This document shows positions 16,353 through 24,319 of a stretch of 40,523 nt of DNA, piece by piece. Numbering within the stretch: the stretch's first letter is position 1; every line of letters starts with the position of its first letter. The translations under genes and the position numbers were made by a program. This DNA is from Clostridiales bacterium (GTDB taxonomy: Bacteria > Bacillota > Clostridia > Oscillospirales > Oscillospiraceae), in NCBI GenBank assembly GCA_022770345.1, contig JALEII010000033.1, positions 1 to 40,523 of the forward strand, read 5' to 3'. The notes beneath the pieces are model-generated. The model was given only the letters and a program-made list of their open reading frames with translations, was not told where the DNA came from and made no database searches.

Positions 16353-17083
16353 TAAACTACCTCCATGAGACAAAGACCCTTGGCAGGCATCAACACACCG
16401 GCCTCCGCCCGCTTCTGAGTGAACAGGTCCGGGATGCTGTCAGCTCTGCGCCGGCCCAACCCCACCTCCACCAGCGTGCCGATAAGGATTCGCATCATAT
16501 TGTAGAGAAAGCCGTCAGCGGTGGCGGAAATACTCACTTCTGCGCCGGTTTTCGTGATGGAAACGTCGTAAATCTCCCGGACCGTGGACTTTTTCTTGGG
16601 CGCACGGGTGCAAAAACAAGCAAAATCATGCTGCCCCAGAAGGGCTTTGGATGCCGCTTTCATGGCATCCAGGTCCAACGGCTCTACCAGCACCGTCATG
16701 TACCGCCGGTCAAAAACGCAGGGGCTGTCACTGTTCCAGATGCGGTAGCAATAGGTTTTCTTTTTAGCGTTGAGCCGGGCATGGAACCGGGGCTCTGCCT
16801 CCTGACAGGAATATATGCCGATGTCCTCCGGAAGATACCGCCGCAATTCCCGCAGGATTTCCCCGCAGGGCATGGGATTTTCACAGTGGAACGAGGCCAC
16901 CTGGCCCCTGGCGTGGACCCCAGCATCGGTGCGGCCGCTGCCGGAGATTTCTATGGGTTCTCCCAAAATTCGGCTCAAGGTCTGCTCCAGCTTCCCTTGA
17001 ATGGTATTTTCCTCCCCGCTGAGCCGCTGCCAGCCCCGGTAGCGGGTGCCGTCATAGCAGAGGTCAAGCCGCAAATTCCGCAT
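16349..17083 (-). CDS. truA: tRNA pseudouridine synthase A
   Basis: 244 residues, typical of TruA, which makes pseudouridine at positions 38-40 of tRNA. 'LDLCYDGTRYRGWQRL' opens the protein, 'SGSGRTDAGVHARGQVASF' carries the catalytic Asp53, and 'DGFLYNMMRILIGTLVEVG' is the conserved RNA-binding helix. AAAGGA lies 8 bases before the ATG. The small upstream gene overlaps its first 20 bases, and the ArsC-like gene overlaps its stop (TTGA). Confidence 0.96.
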   Translation of the reverse strand: MRNLRLDLCYDGTRYRGWQRLSGEENTIQGKLEQTLSRILGEPIEISGSGRTDAGVHARGQVASFHCENPMPCGEILRELRRYLPEDIGIYSCQEAEPRFHARLNAKKKTYCYRIWNSDSPCVFDRRYMTVLVEPLDLDAMKAASKALLGQHDFACFCTRAPKKKSTVREIYDVSITKTGAEVSISATADGFLYNMMRILIGTLVEVGLGRRRADSIPDLFTQKRAEAGVLMPAKGLCLMEVVY

Positions 17084-17189
17084 CTTCCAATTCCTTTCTG
17101 GCCTCCTGCTCGCTGTCTGCCGAGAACAGGAACCGTCCCGTACCGTCGTACACCATTACATGACCATAAGCATATCGGATAGAATACAT
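17064..17189 (-). CDS. Small conserved-looking protein of 41 residues
   Basis: An ATG at 17189 is preceded by AGAGGAG at 6 bases, a strong ribosome site. The frame codes for 41 residues starting 'MYSIRYAYGHVMVYDG' and ending 'KELEDAEFAA', then TGA at 17064, 20 bases into truA. The aromatic-rich first half suggests a short beta hairpin ('YGHVMVYDGTGRFLFSAD') and the second half an acidic helix. I do not recognise a named family. The ribosome site, start placement and overlap make it a credible gene, probably the first of a small gene-truA-ArsC-like operon. A -10-like TAGAAT lies about 35 bases upstream. Confidence 0.7.
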   Translation of the reverse strand: MYSIRYAYGHVMVYDGTGRFLFSADSEQEARKELEDAEFAA

Positions 17190-17258
17190 TTTGCGCTCCT
17201 CTTTTCCTCTTGGGATGGCTGTATTCTATCATGCTATATGTCCAATAAGCGGTACTCA

Positions 17259-18185
17259 TTACTCTTTTTTCGGCAAAACCCTGACCAGCCACTTGGCCAC
17301 GTCCTCGTAGACCTCCTGTCGGTTGATCTCATTCAGAATTTCGTGCCGTCCGCCGGGATAGAGCTTGCAGGTAACGTTCACCATGCCTGCCTTGCGGAAT
17401 TCCGCCTCGGTTTTGAGAACGCCCTTGCCGTAGCTGCCTACCGGGTCGTCCCCGCCGGCGATGAAGAAAATCGGCAGGTGTTTCTTCATTTTTGCCAGAT
17501 TTTCCTTCTTTTCGATGTAGGAAATGCCGGTGAGCATATCCCGCAGCAGTCCCGCCGTAGACACAAAACCGCACATGGGGTCATTGACATAAGCCTGCAC
17601 CGCCGCTTCGTCCCGGTTCAGCCAGTCGAAGGGGGTCTTGGGGGACTCCACACGGGCGTTGTAGGTGCCGAACACGATTTTTTCCAGCTTGGGACTGGGC
17701 TGGTCCTCGCCGTCGTGCTTGCAGACCCATTTGCACACCGGAATGGCCCCCGCTAAAAGTGCCTGGGGCTGCCAGCCGGTGCCGCAGATAACGCAGGCGG
17801 AAATGCCGCTGTCCGGGTACTTTTCCAGAATGGTCCGGGTCATAAAGGACCCCATGGAATGGCCGAACAGCACATAAGGGACCTCCGGATAGGCCTGATG
17901 GGTGGTCTCCAGCAGCCGATATGTGTCCGCAACTGCCGTAAACCACCCTCCGTGGAAATAGCCTTTTGTCTCCGACTCCCCTACGGAACCGCCGTGGCCC
18001 ATGTGGTCCTCGGCCACCACCAGATAGCCAAGACCGTTCAGATAACGGGCAAATTCATCGTAGCGCTCTACATACTCGGCAATGCCGTGAACGATCTGCA
18101 CGATGCCCCGGACTTCCCCATCCGGGAGCCAGCGGCAGCCATGCAGCTGCCCCCGGCCCTGGGAAGGATAGTAAAAATGCTCCAT
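17259..18185 (-). CDS. Alpha/beta hydrolase, monoacylglycerol lipase/lysophospholipase-like
   Basis: 308 residues. 'IVQIVHGIAEYVERYDEFARYL' is the oxyanion strand typical of PldB/monoacylglycerol lipases, 'VAEDHMGHGGSVG' follows, 'LFGHSMGSFMTR' is the nucleophile elbow (GxSxG), and 'GGDDPVGSYGKGV' and 'YPGGRHEILNE' supply the Asp and His. The triad is complete and no signal peptide is seen, so it is cytoplasmic. Its ATG shares a base with the copA TGA (TGATG), so it is translated from the same message. A link to copper is not evident. Confidence 0.9.
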   Translation of the reverse strand: MEHFYYPSQGRGQLHGCRWLPDGEVRGIVQIVHGIAEYVERYDEFARYLNGLGYLVVAEDHMGHGGSVGESETKGYFHGGWFTAVADTYRLLETTHQAYPEVPYVLFGHSMGSFMTRTILEKYPDSGISACVICGTGWQPQALLAGAIPVCKWVCKHDGEDQPSPKLEKIVFGTYNARVESPKTPFDWLNRDEAAVQAYVNDPMCGFVSTAGLLRDMLTGISYIEKKENLAKMKKHLPIFFIAGGDDPVGSYGKGVLKTEAEFRKAGMVNVTCKLYPGGRHEILNEINRQEVYEDVAKWLVRVLPKKE

Positions 18186-18382
18186 CAGTCCACCACCTGG
18201 TAACCCGCCTCGGTAATGGCAGCCTTCAGGGCAGCGAGATCGGCATCACCGGTGACGGTGACGTTCTTCGCCGCCAGGTCCACCACTGCATCGGTCACAC
18301 CGGCAACGCCCTTGCAAGCGTTCTCCACGTGCATCTTGCAGTGGTCACACATCATTCCTTCTACATGGATAACGGTTTTCAT
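18185..18382 (-). CDS. Probable internal start giving a free CopZ-like copper chaperone
   Basis: In frame with copA, an ATG at 18382 is preceded by AAGGAGG (18391-18397) at 8 bases, as good as any start in this window. It would yield 65 residues starting '[15 protein letters not shown]', a complete HMA domain of CopZ size with the CxxC metal site. No stop lies between it and the ATPase part. Either the cell makes both a fused CopA and a free chaperone, or an ancestral copA stop was lost recently and the fusion is new. The domain itself is certain; its separate production is inferred. Confidence 0.6.
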   Translation of the reverse strand: MKTVIHVEGMMCDHCKMHVENACKGVAGVTDAVVDLAAKNVTVTGDADLAALKAAITEAGYQVVD

Positions 18383-20671
18383 AGTAGTTTCCTCCTTGAT
18401 CGTGGTGTGTTCCACGTTGTTAATGGGTTTGGAAGCGATCTCCTTGGGCTTGAAGAAACGGAGCCGTAAGGCATTTGAGACCACAAATACGGAGCTGAAG
18501 CTCATGGCTGCTGCGCCGATCATGGGGTTCAGGAGAATGCGGAAAGCGGGATACAGTGCGCCCGCTGCCACGGGAATACCCAGGCAGTTATAGAAGAATG
18601 CCCAGAACAGATTTTCCCTGATATTGCGGATGGTGGCACGGCTCAAGGCCACGGCGTTGCCCACGCCCATCAGGGAGCCGTTCATCAACACCACGTCCGC
18701 CGATTCGATGGCGATGTCCGTGCCGTTGCCGATGGCCAGGCCCACGTCCGCCGTCACCAGGGCGGGGGCATCGTTGATGCCGTCGCCCACCATGACGACT
18801 TTGTGGCCCTCCTTGCGGAGCCGCTCCACCGCACCGGCCTTATCGCCGGGCAGCACGTCGGAGATCACCCGGTCGATGCCCGCCTTGGCGGCGATGGCCT
18901 TGGCGGTCTTTTCATTGTCGCCGGTGAGCATGACCACGTTCAGGTGCATTTTCTTCATGGCGGCCACAGCGGCCACGCTGTCCGCTTTCAGTACGTCGGC
19001 AGCAACGATGGTACCCAGATAGATGCCGTTTTCGGAAGCAAAGTGCAAAGGCGTTCCACCGGCATCCACGCTGTCCGGCAGGGCCGGAATTCTCACGCCC
19101 AGCTCCTCCATGAGCCGTCCATTGCCGCCGAAGAACTTCTTGCCCTCGATGACGCCGGACACGCCCTTGCCGGGGATGGTCTCAAAATTTGCCGCCTGGG
19201 GATGGTCCACACCGGCAGCCTTTTCCAGAACGGCCTTGGCAAAGGGATGCTCGGACTTTTCCTCCAAAGCAGCCGCCAGCTTCAGAAGCTCCACCTCCTG
19301 CAGTCCGCCGGGGATGATGTCGGTAACGGCAGGCTTGCCGGTAGTCAGGGTACCGGTCTTGTCCACCACCACCGTATCGACTTTATGCAGGTTTTCCAGA
19401 GCCTCTGCATTCTTGAAAAGCAGGCCCATCCGGGCGCCCCGGCCGGTACCAACCATAATGGCCACAGGGGTCGCCAGGCCCAATGCGCAGGGGCAGGAGA
19501 TGACCAGCACGGAAATGCCGATGTTCAATGCAAATTCCAGGTCGCCCTTTGCGATCATCCAGACGGCAAAGGCAATCAGCGCAATACCCATGACCACCGG
19601 CACGAAAACACCGGCGATCTTGTCCGCCAGACGGGCGATGGGGGCCTTGGAGCCGCCTGCTTCCTCCACCATGCGAATGATCTGTGACAAGGTCGTGTCC
19701 TCGCCCACTTTATCCGCACGGAATTCCAGATAGCCCTCGGTATTGATGGTAGCGGCGGCCACGGTGTCGCCCACGGCCTTCTCCACGGGAACGCTTTCAC
19801 CGGTCAGGGCGCTCTGGTCCACACTGGCCCGGCCGGAAAGCACCGTGCCGTCCACAGGAATACGTCCGCCGGAGCGGACAATGACCATATCGCCCAGCCG
19901 CACATCTTCCACGGCCACTTCCGTCTCCACGCCGTCCCGGCGGACCGTGGCGGTCTTGGGGCTCAGGTCCATCAGGGCCCGGATGGCATCGCCGGTCTTG
20001 CCCTTGGCACGGGTCTCCAGAAACTTACCCAGGGTAATGAGCGTCAGGATCATGGAAGCGGACTCAAAATAAAGATTCTCGCCATACTGATGGGCCGTCT
20101 CCATGTCGCCGTTGCCCATGGCGGCAGCCATGCGGAACAGAGCTGCCGCACCGTAAATCAGAGCCGCCAGAGAGCCTACGGCAATCAGAGAGTCCATATT
20201 CGGCGCTCTGTGCCACAGGGCTTTCAGGCCACGGGAATAATAGACCCGGTTCAGATACACCACCGGCAACGTCAGGAAAAATTGCAGCAGCGCCGCCATC
20301 AGGGGGTTGTGGTGATACCACATAGGCACCGGCAGACCAACCATGTGGCCCATGGTAAAGTACATAAGAATGATCAGGAACACCGCCGAGGCGATAAGCC
20401 GCGTCTTCATTTCCTTCAAAGGATTCTCTTGGGGGGCTTGCCGGGGAGCTGCCTTCTTTCCCGGCATCTCCGGAATAGCACCGTAGCCTGCGTCCGAAAC
20501 CGCCTTCTGAATGGCGGGGATAACGTTCTCGTCCTTGGCTTCCACCACCATGGTGTTGGCCAGCAGATTCACCTCTGCATTGTTCACACCTGCCGTTTGC
20601 CGGGTCACTTTCTCCACCCGGGCCGAGCAGGCGGCACAGGTCATACCGGTGACCTGGAAGCGTATCTTCAT
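18185..20671 (-). CDS. copA: Copper-exporting P1B-type ATPase CopA with extra C-terminal HMA domain
   Basis: 828 residues from the ATG at 20671 (GGAAAGG upstream). Residues 1-68 are a heavy-metal-associated domain with Cys12 and Cys15 ('[12 protein letters not shown]'). Membrane segments follow, then '[11 protein letters not shown]', the metal-site motif '[11 protein letters not shown]', the phosphorylated Asp in '[11 protein letters not shown]', the N-domain '[11 protein letters not shown]' and the hinge '[10 protein letters not shown]'. After the last membrane helix a linker leads to a second HMA domain with '[17 protein letters not shown]'. That is unusual because CopZ-like domains are normally separate genes or N-terminal. 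The linker codons contain an internal ribosome site (see 18185-18382). It exports Cu(I). Confidence 0.96.
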   Translation of the reverse strand: MKIRFQVTGMTCAACSARVEKVTRQTAGVNNAEVNLLANTMVVEAKDENVIPAIQKAVSDAGYGAIPEMPGKKAAPRQAPQENPLKEMKTRLIASAVFLIILMYFTMGHMVGLPVPMWYHHNPLMAALLQFFLTLPVVYLNRVYYSRGLKALWHRAPNMDSLIAVGSLAALIYGAAALFRMAAAMGNGDMETAHQYGENLYFESASMILTLITLGKFLETRAKGKTGDAIRALMDLSPKTATVRRDGVETEVAVEDVRLGDMVIVRSGGRIPVDGTVLSGRASVDQSALTGESVPVEKAVGDTVAAATINTEGYLEFRADKVGEDTTLSQIIRMVEEAGGSKAPIARLADKIAGVFVPVVMGIALIAFAVWMIAKGDLEFALNIGISVLVISCPCALGLATPVAIMVGTGRGARMGLLFKNAEALENLHKVDTVVVDKTGTLTTGKPAVTDIIPGGLQEVELLKLAAALEEKSEHPFAKAVLEKAAGVDHPQAANFETIPGKGVSGVIEGKKFFGGNGRLMEELGVRIPALPDSVDAGGTPLHFASENGIYLGTIVAADVLKADSVAAVAAMKKMHLNVVMLTGDNEKTAKAIAAKAGIDRVISDVLPGDKAGAVERLRKEGHKVVMVGDGINDAPALVTADVGLAIGNGTDIAIESADVVLMNGSLMGVGNAVALSRATIRNIRENLFWAFFYNCLGIPVAAGALYPAFRILLNPMIGAAAMSFSSVFVVSNALRLRFFKPKEIASKPINNVEHTTIKEETTMKTVIHVEGMMCDHCKMHVENACKGVAGVTDAVVDLAAKNVTVTGDADLAALKAAITEAGYQVVD

Positions 20672-20691
20672 GGTATCCTTTCCTTTCCAAA

Positions 20692-20725
20692 AAGTCAACG
20701 GTCACGCTGAAATTCCCGTTGACTT
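20692..20725. terminator. Hairpin with T-run in the copA leader
   Basis: AAGTCAACGG (20692-20701) and CCGTTGACTT (20716-20725) form a perfect 10-base-pair stem with T-rich runs on both sides. On the minus strand it lies between the copA promoter and its ribosome site and is followed by TTTTT, so it could attenuate copA. On the plus strand CTTTTTGTTTTT follows, which would stop antisense transcription. Confidence 0.55.
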
Positions 20726-20745
20726 CTTTTTGTTTTTATGCTAAC

Positions 20746-20773
20746 ATCTTATCACAAATCGAGAAAAAAGCAA
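20746..20773 (-). promoter_or_regulatory. Candidate copA promoter
   Basis: TTGCTT (20768-20773), a 16-base spacer and TAAGAT (20746-20751) on the minus strand. Its -35 touches the palindrome at 20773-20797. Confidence 0.45.
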
Positions 20774-20797
20774 GTATGCACTATTTTGTGCGATACT
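20773..20797. promoter_or_regulatory. Palindromic operator candidate between copA and hxlR
   Basis: AGTATGCAC, 6 bases, GTGCGATACT: arms match except for one extra base. It lies 25 bases before the hxlR ATG and abuts the copA -35. HxlR-family repressors often bind palindromes of the GTAC/AGTAT sort next to their own gene, so autoregulation and control of copA are both plausible (inference). Confidence 0.5.
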
Positions 20798-20822
20798 ACC
20801 CTTTTTGATACCGGAGGAAGTC

Positions 20823-21209
20823 ATGGTCACAAACGATCATTGCCCCGTGGAAGCCACACTGGAGCTTATCGGCGGCAAATACAAATCCCTGATCCTCTGG
20901 CACCTTGCCGGAGGCATACTGCGGTTCAATGAACTGCAAAAGCAGCTGCCCAGCGCCACACCGAAAATGCTCACCCAGCAGCTTCGGGAGCTGGAAGCCC
21001 AAAAACTGATCCACCGGGAAGTTTTTCCCGTGATCCCGCCCAGAGTGGAATACTCTCTCACGGAGCTAGGCAGGAGTCTGATGCCCATTCTGGTCGCCAT
21101 GCGGGACTGGGGCAGCGAATACCTGAGCAAGAAGAACGTGAAGCCCTGCTGCTTCATGATCGGCTCCGATCCCGTCCACACCGCCACATCACAGAAAGGA
21201 ACCTTATGA
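20823..21209 (+). CDS. HxlR-family winged-helix regulator
   Basis: 128 residues from the ATG at 20823 (GGAGG upstream). The HxlR pattern is clear: 'CPVEATLELIGGKYKSLILWHLAGGILRFNELQKQLPSATPKMLTQQLRELEAQKLIHREVFPVIPPRVEYSLTELG'-type sequence, with the near-invariant 'GGKYK', 'LTQQLRELE' and 'VEYSLTELG'. Cys in 'DHCPVE' and a 'PCCF' pair near the C-terminus could sense redox or metal. It overlaps degV (ATGA) and is divergent from copA. It may repress itself and possibly copA through the adjacent palindrome. Confidence 0.93.
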   Translation: MVTNDHCPVEATLELIGGKYKSLILWHLAGGILRFNELQKQLPSATPKMLTQQLRELEAQKLIHREVFPVIPPRVEYSLTELGRSLMPILVAMRDWGSEYLSKKNVKPCCFMIGSDPVHTATSQKGTL

Positions 21210-22054
21210 GAATCAAGATCACTTCCGACTCCACCTGCGACCTGTCCCCCCGGCAGATCGCCGAAAACGACATTACCATCATTCCGCTCATCGTCATGAA
21301 GGACGGGCAGGAATTCATCGACGGCGTGACCATCACCCCGGAGGAGATTTTCGCCCATGTGGCCAACGGCGGAAGCCTCTGCACCACGGCAGCCAGAAGC
21401 GTCGGGACCTTCCAGGAGGTCTTTGCCAAGTACAGCAAGGAATATGATGCGGTCATTCACATCGACATCGGTGCAGACTTTTCTTCCAGCTATCAGAACG
21501 CCTGCGTGGCCGCAGCGGAGTTCCCCAATGTCCGGGTCATTGATTCCCGGAACCTGTCCAGCGGTCAGGGTCATATCGTTATGAAGGCCGTGGAATTTTC
21601 CAAGACCATGGATAATCTGGATGCCATCGTGGAGGCGTTGGAGGACTACGTTCCCCGGGTGGAAGCCAGCTTCCTGCTGGACCGGCTGGATTACATGGCC
21701 AAGGGTGGCCGCTGCTCCAGCGTGGTGGCCCTTGGGGCCAACCTGCTGCACCTGAAGCCCTGCATCGAGGTCAAGGACGGAAAAATGTCCGTGGTCAAGA
21801 AGTACCGTGGCCACTATGACAAGTGCCTTGCAGACTACGTAAAGGACCGGCTGAAGGACCGGCCCAATCTGGAAACGGACCTGCTGTTCGTGACCCACAC
21901 TCCCGTCACCGATGCGTGCATGGCAGCCGTGAAAGAGGCCATTGCCAAGTACGGCAGCCGGTTCACCCATGTGGAGGACACCAACGCCGGATGCACCGTG
22001 TCCTGCCATTGCGGGCCAGGGACCCTGGGCGTGCTGTTCATCCGTGGCAAATAA
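21206..22054 (+). CDS. DegV-family fatty-acid-binding protein
   Basis: 282 residues, the standard length. 'ITSDSTCDLSPRQIAENDITIIPLIV' is the DegV N-terminus, and the conserved 'TTAARSVGTFQEVF', 'DIGADFSSSYQNA' and 'VIDSRNLSSGQGHIV' follow. 'LDRLDYMAKGGRCS' and 'THTPVTDACMAA' are in the second domain. DegV/FakB proteins bind fatty acids for phosphorylation by FakA. Whether this one is FakB or another DegV paralogue cannot be told. It is coupled to hxlR by ATGA and ends at a terminator. Confidence 0.93.
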   Translation: MRIKITSDSTCDLSPRQIAENDITIIPLIVMKDGQEFIDGVTITPEEIFAHVANGGSLCTTAARSVGTFQEVFAKYSKEYDAVIHIDIGADFSSSYQNACVAAAEFPNVRVIDSRNLSSGQGHIVMKAVEFSKTMDNLDAIVEALEDYVPRVEASFLLDRLDYMAKGGRCSSVVALGANLLHLKPCIEVKDGKMSVVKKYRGHYDKCLADYVKDRLKDRPNLETDLLFVTHTPVTDACMAAVKEAIAKYGSRFTHVEDTNAGCTVSCHCGPGTLGVLFIRGK

Positions 22055-22061
22055 AATACGG

Positions 22062-22091
22062 GCGGCAGAGGAGTTTCCTCTGCCGCTTTTT
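22062..22091 (+). terminator. Terminator of hxlR-degV
   Basis: GCGGCAGAGG (22062-22071), loop AGTTT, CCTCTGCCGC (22077-22086), then TTTTT. The converging DUF951 stop begins at its T-run. Confidence 0.9.
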
Positions 22092-22282
22092 CATGTTCCC
22101 TCTGCCGGGTGAATCACCCGGCGGATATTTTTTTCCGCTTTGAACCGTGGCGTCATCAGCTCATGGCCGCAGCCAATGCATTTCAAGCGAAAATCCGCCC
22201 CGATCCGCTCCACCAGCCAGCGCTTTTCGCCGCAAGGGTGTGCTTTTTTCATTTCCAGAATGTCCCCAACCAGAATCTCCAC
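22091..22282 (-). CDS. DUF951 family small protein
   Basis: 63 residues. The family pattern is complete: 'VGDILEMKKAHPCGEKRWLVERIGADFRLKC'-like sequence with 'GCGHELMTPRFKAEKNIRRV'. A Cys/His set (HPCG, CIGCGHE) could bind zinc. The function is unknown; in Firmicutes it is a small cytosolic protein that often lies near housekeeping genes. Its start is 4 bases after the rarA stop, so the two form an operon. Confidence 0.92.
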   Translation of the reverse strand: MEILVGDILEMKKAHPCGEKRWLVERIGADFRLKCIGCGHELMTPRFKAEKNIRRVIHPAEGT

Positions 22283-22285
22283 GGT

Positions 22286-23548
22286 TCACTCCCCCTTGAT
22301 GGCATCCCAATACTGCTTCGCCGCTTGCTCTACCTTATTGGGTCCGTAGTGATAATAGGTCTTGCCCGCCAGAATGTCGGGAAGATACTGTTGCTTTACA
22401 TAGTGATTGGGGAAATCGTGGGGGTACAGATACCCTTGCTCCCGCTCCATGGTGTAAGTGTCCGCATGGACGTTCTGCAAATGTCGGGGGAAGTCCCCCG
22501 CCAGGCCCTTGCGGACATCCGCCAATGCTTCATTCATGGCCAGGTAGCCGGAATTGGACTTAGGAGCAGTAGCCATCAGCACCGCCGCATCCCCCAGAGG
22601 AATCCTTGCCTCCGGCATTCCCACCATCAGCGCCATATCCACGCAGGATTTCACGATCGGCAAAATCATCGGATAGGCCAGACCAATGTCCTCCGCCGCC
22701 GTGACCATCATCCGGCGGCAGGCTGCCTGCATCTGCCCCGCTTCCAGCAGCCGGGCCAGATAATGACAGGCCGCATCCGGATCCGAACCGCGCAGGGATT
22801 TTTGCAGGGCAGAAAGAAGGTCATAATAATTATCTCCCTCCCGGTCGGCGTGCATGGCGCTTTTCTGGGTAACAGCTTTCGCATCCGCCAGGGTCAAGGT
22901 GATTTTTCCGTCTTGCTGAACCCCCACGGAGAACAGGACTTCCAGCGCATTCATGGCCTTACGGATGTCCCCGCCGCAGGCCCCGGCAATGTACTCCAAA
23001 GCCCCTTCCTCCGGGTCAGCCGTCAGGCCGTTGCGCGCTTCCAAATATTTTACCGCTCGGTGAATGGCCTGCAGGGCCGCCTCGGCAGAAATCTGCTTGA
23101 ATTCAAAGACCGTGCTGCGGCTCAGGATGGCGTTGAACACATAGAAATAAGGGTTCTCTGTGGTGGAAGCAATCAAGGTGATTTTCCCGTTTTCGATGTA
23201 TTCCAGCAGGCTTTGCTGCTGCTTTTTGTTGAATGACTGAATCTCATCCAGATACAGCAGCACCCCGTTGGGAGCCAAGAACGTATCCAACTGAGACACA
23301 ATGTTCTTAATATCCGCCGTGGAGGCGGTGGTGGCGTTGAGCTGATAGAGGGTCCGCTGGGTCTGCTTGGCGATGATGTTGGCCACGGTGGTCTTGCCCG
23401 TGCCGCTGGGACCGTAGAAAATCATGTTTGGGATATTTCCGGAATCCACCAGCCGCCGCAGGACCCCGTCCTTCCCAAGAATATGCTCCTGACCGTAGAC
23501 CTCATCCAGGGTCTGGGGCCGCAGAATATCGGCAAGTGGCTGGTACAT
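22286..23548 (-). CDS. rarA: Replication-associated recombination protein A (RarA/MgsA)
   Basis: 420 residues from the ATG at 23548 (AAAGGAG at 8 bases). An AAA+ ATPase related to the clamp-loader family that acts at stalled forks. 'ADILRPQTLDEVYGQEHILG', Walker A 'GPSGTGKTT', Walker B 'LLYLDEIQSFNKKQQ', sensor 1 'LIASTTENPYF' and the C-terminal tetramerisation region ending in 'YYHYGPNKVEQAAKQYW' are all typical. Length is near the family norm of about 420-445. Confidence 0.96.
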   Translation of the reverse strand: MYQPLADILRPQTLDEVYGQEHILGKDGVLRRLVDSGNIPNMIFYGPSGTGKTTVANIIAKQTQRTLYQLNATTASTADIKNIVSQLDTFLAPNGVLLYLDEIQSFNKKQQQSLLEYIENGKITLIASTTENPYFYVFNAILSRSTVFEFKQISAEAALQAIHRAVKYLEARNGLTADPEEGALEYIAGACGGDIRKAMNALEVLFSVGVQQDGKITLTLADAKAVTQKSAMHADREGDNYYDLLSALQKSLRGSDPDAACHYLARLLEAGQMQAACRRMMVTAAEDIGLAYPMILPIVKSCVDMALMVGMPEARIPLGDAAVLMATAPKSNSGYLAMNEALADVRKGLAGDFPRHLQNVHADTYTMEREQGYLYPHDFPNHYVKQQYLPDILAGKTYYHYGPNKVEQAAKQYWDAIKGE

Positions 23549-23575
23549 GGCAGTTTCTCCTTTGACGTTTTCTCT

Positions 23576-23603
23576 AGTATAACACAACTTAGACGAAAAG
23601 TCA
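23576..23603 (-). promoter_or_regulatory. Promoter of rarA
   Basis: TGACTT (23598-23603), 16 bases, TATACT (23576-23581), about 28 bases before the rarA ATG. The -10 is good, the -35 weak. Confidence 0.5.
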
Positions 23604-23638
23604 TCCGGTTTCGAAAATATTTTCGCCTGTTTGTTTGA

Positions 23639-24265
23639 CTATTTTATAAACATCACAACGCCGCACTCGTATGGATGGTCCAGAAACAGCACTTCCCGGC
23701 CCTTGGGGGCCCGGCGCAAAATCAGCAGCAAAATCAGGAAGTCTCCCCCGCCGCCCAAAAACATGGCCTCACCCAGCAGGAACAGGAAGAAGCTCCCGGT
23801 AACAATGGATACGGCAGTCAGGCCGAAGCCCAGCATCACCGTAGGCATCACGCCGCCGAATATGTACTGACCTTTATTCAGCGGGTCCCGGCAGGTACAG
23901 TAGGGGGTCGCCATACTCCATATAATTCCGAATTCAATACTTTTCAGGTGATTTTTCGCAAAAATTCCCCAACAGATACCGTGTATCCCCTCATGGACCA
24001 CGCAAAGCGCCAGAAATCCCACGATAAATGCCAGCCAGGAATCAAAACTGACCACCCACCGGCCAAACCCATACTTTTCAAGATACAAAAACGCCCCAAT
24101 GAGGCAGAAAGGGACCATCAGCAAGGACCCCAGATTTGCTTGGACCACGCTGACCGTCAAGTCCTTCTGCTCGTAGCCCTGGGCCGTCAGCTTTTCAGAT
24201 GTGACCGCAAATTCCGCCTTCCGTTTTTCCTCCCGGGCCGTTAAGGCCCGCTCTTTTCTTGCCAT
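23639..24265 (-). CDS. DUF3267 family membrane protein, putative zinc peptidase
   Basis: 208 residues from the ATG at 24265 (AAAGGAG upstream). Membrane segments lie near residues 48-66, 78-98 and 140-180. The zincin motif 'CVVHEGIHGICWG' (HExxH) sits in the second. DUF3267 proteins are predicted site-2-protease-like membrane metallopeptidases (recalled). The charged N-terminus 'MARKERALTAREEKRKAEF' is cytoplasmic. It follows two metal GTPases, but a terminator at 24283 separates them, so it may have its own promoter. Substrate unknown. Confidence 0.88.
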   Translation of the reverse strand: MARKERALTAREEKRKAEFAVTSEKLTAQGYEQKDLTVSVVQANLGSLLMVPFCLIGAFLYLEKYGFGRWVVSFDSWLAFIVGFLALCVVHEGIHGICWGIFAKNHLKSIEFGIIWSMATPYCTCRDPLNKGQYIFGGVMPTVMLGFGLTAVSIVTGSFFLFLLGEAMFLGGGGDFLILLLILRRAPKGREVLFLDHPYECGVVMFIK

Positions 24266-24282
24266 TTTCTTCTCCTTTACGG

Positions 24283-24313
24283 AAAAGCACCCGGAGGCCG
24301 TCCGGGCGCTTTT
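24283..24313 (-). terminator. Terminator after the G3E GTPase genes
   Basis: AAAAGCACCCGGA (24283-24295), loop GGCCG, TCCGGGCGCTTTT (24301-24313), with one mismatch. On the minus strand the message ends in CTTTTCC. It sits 6 bases beyond the GTPase stop. Confidence 0.75.
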
Positions 24314-24319
24314 CATTTT

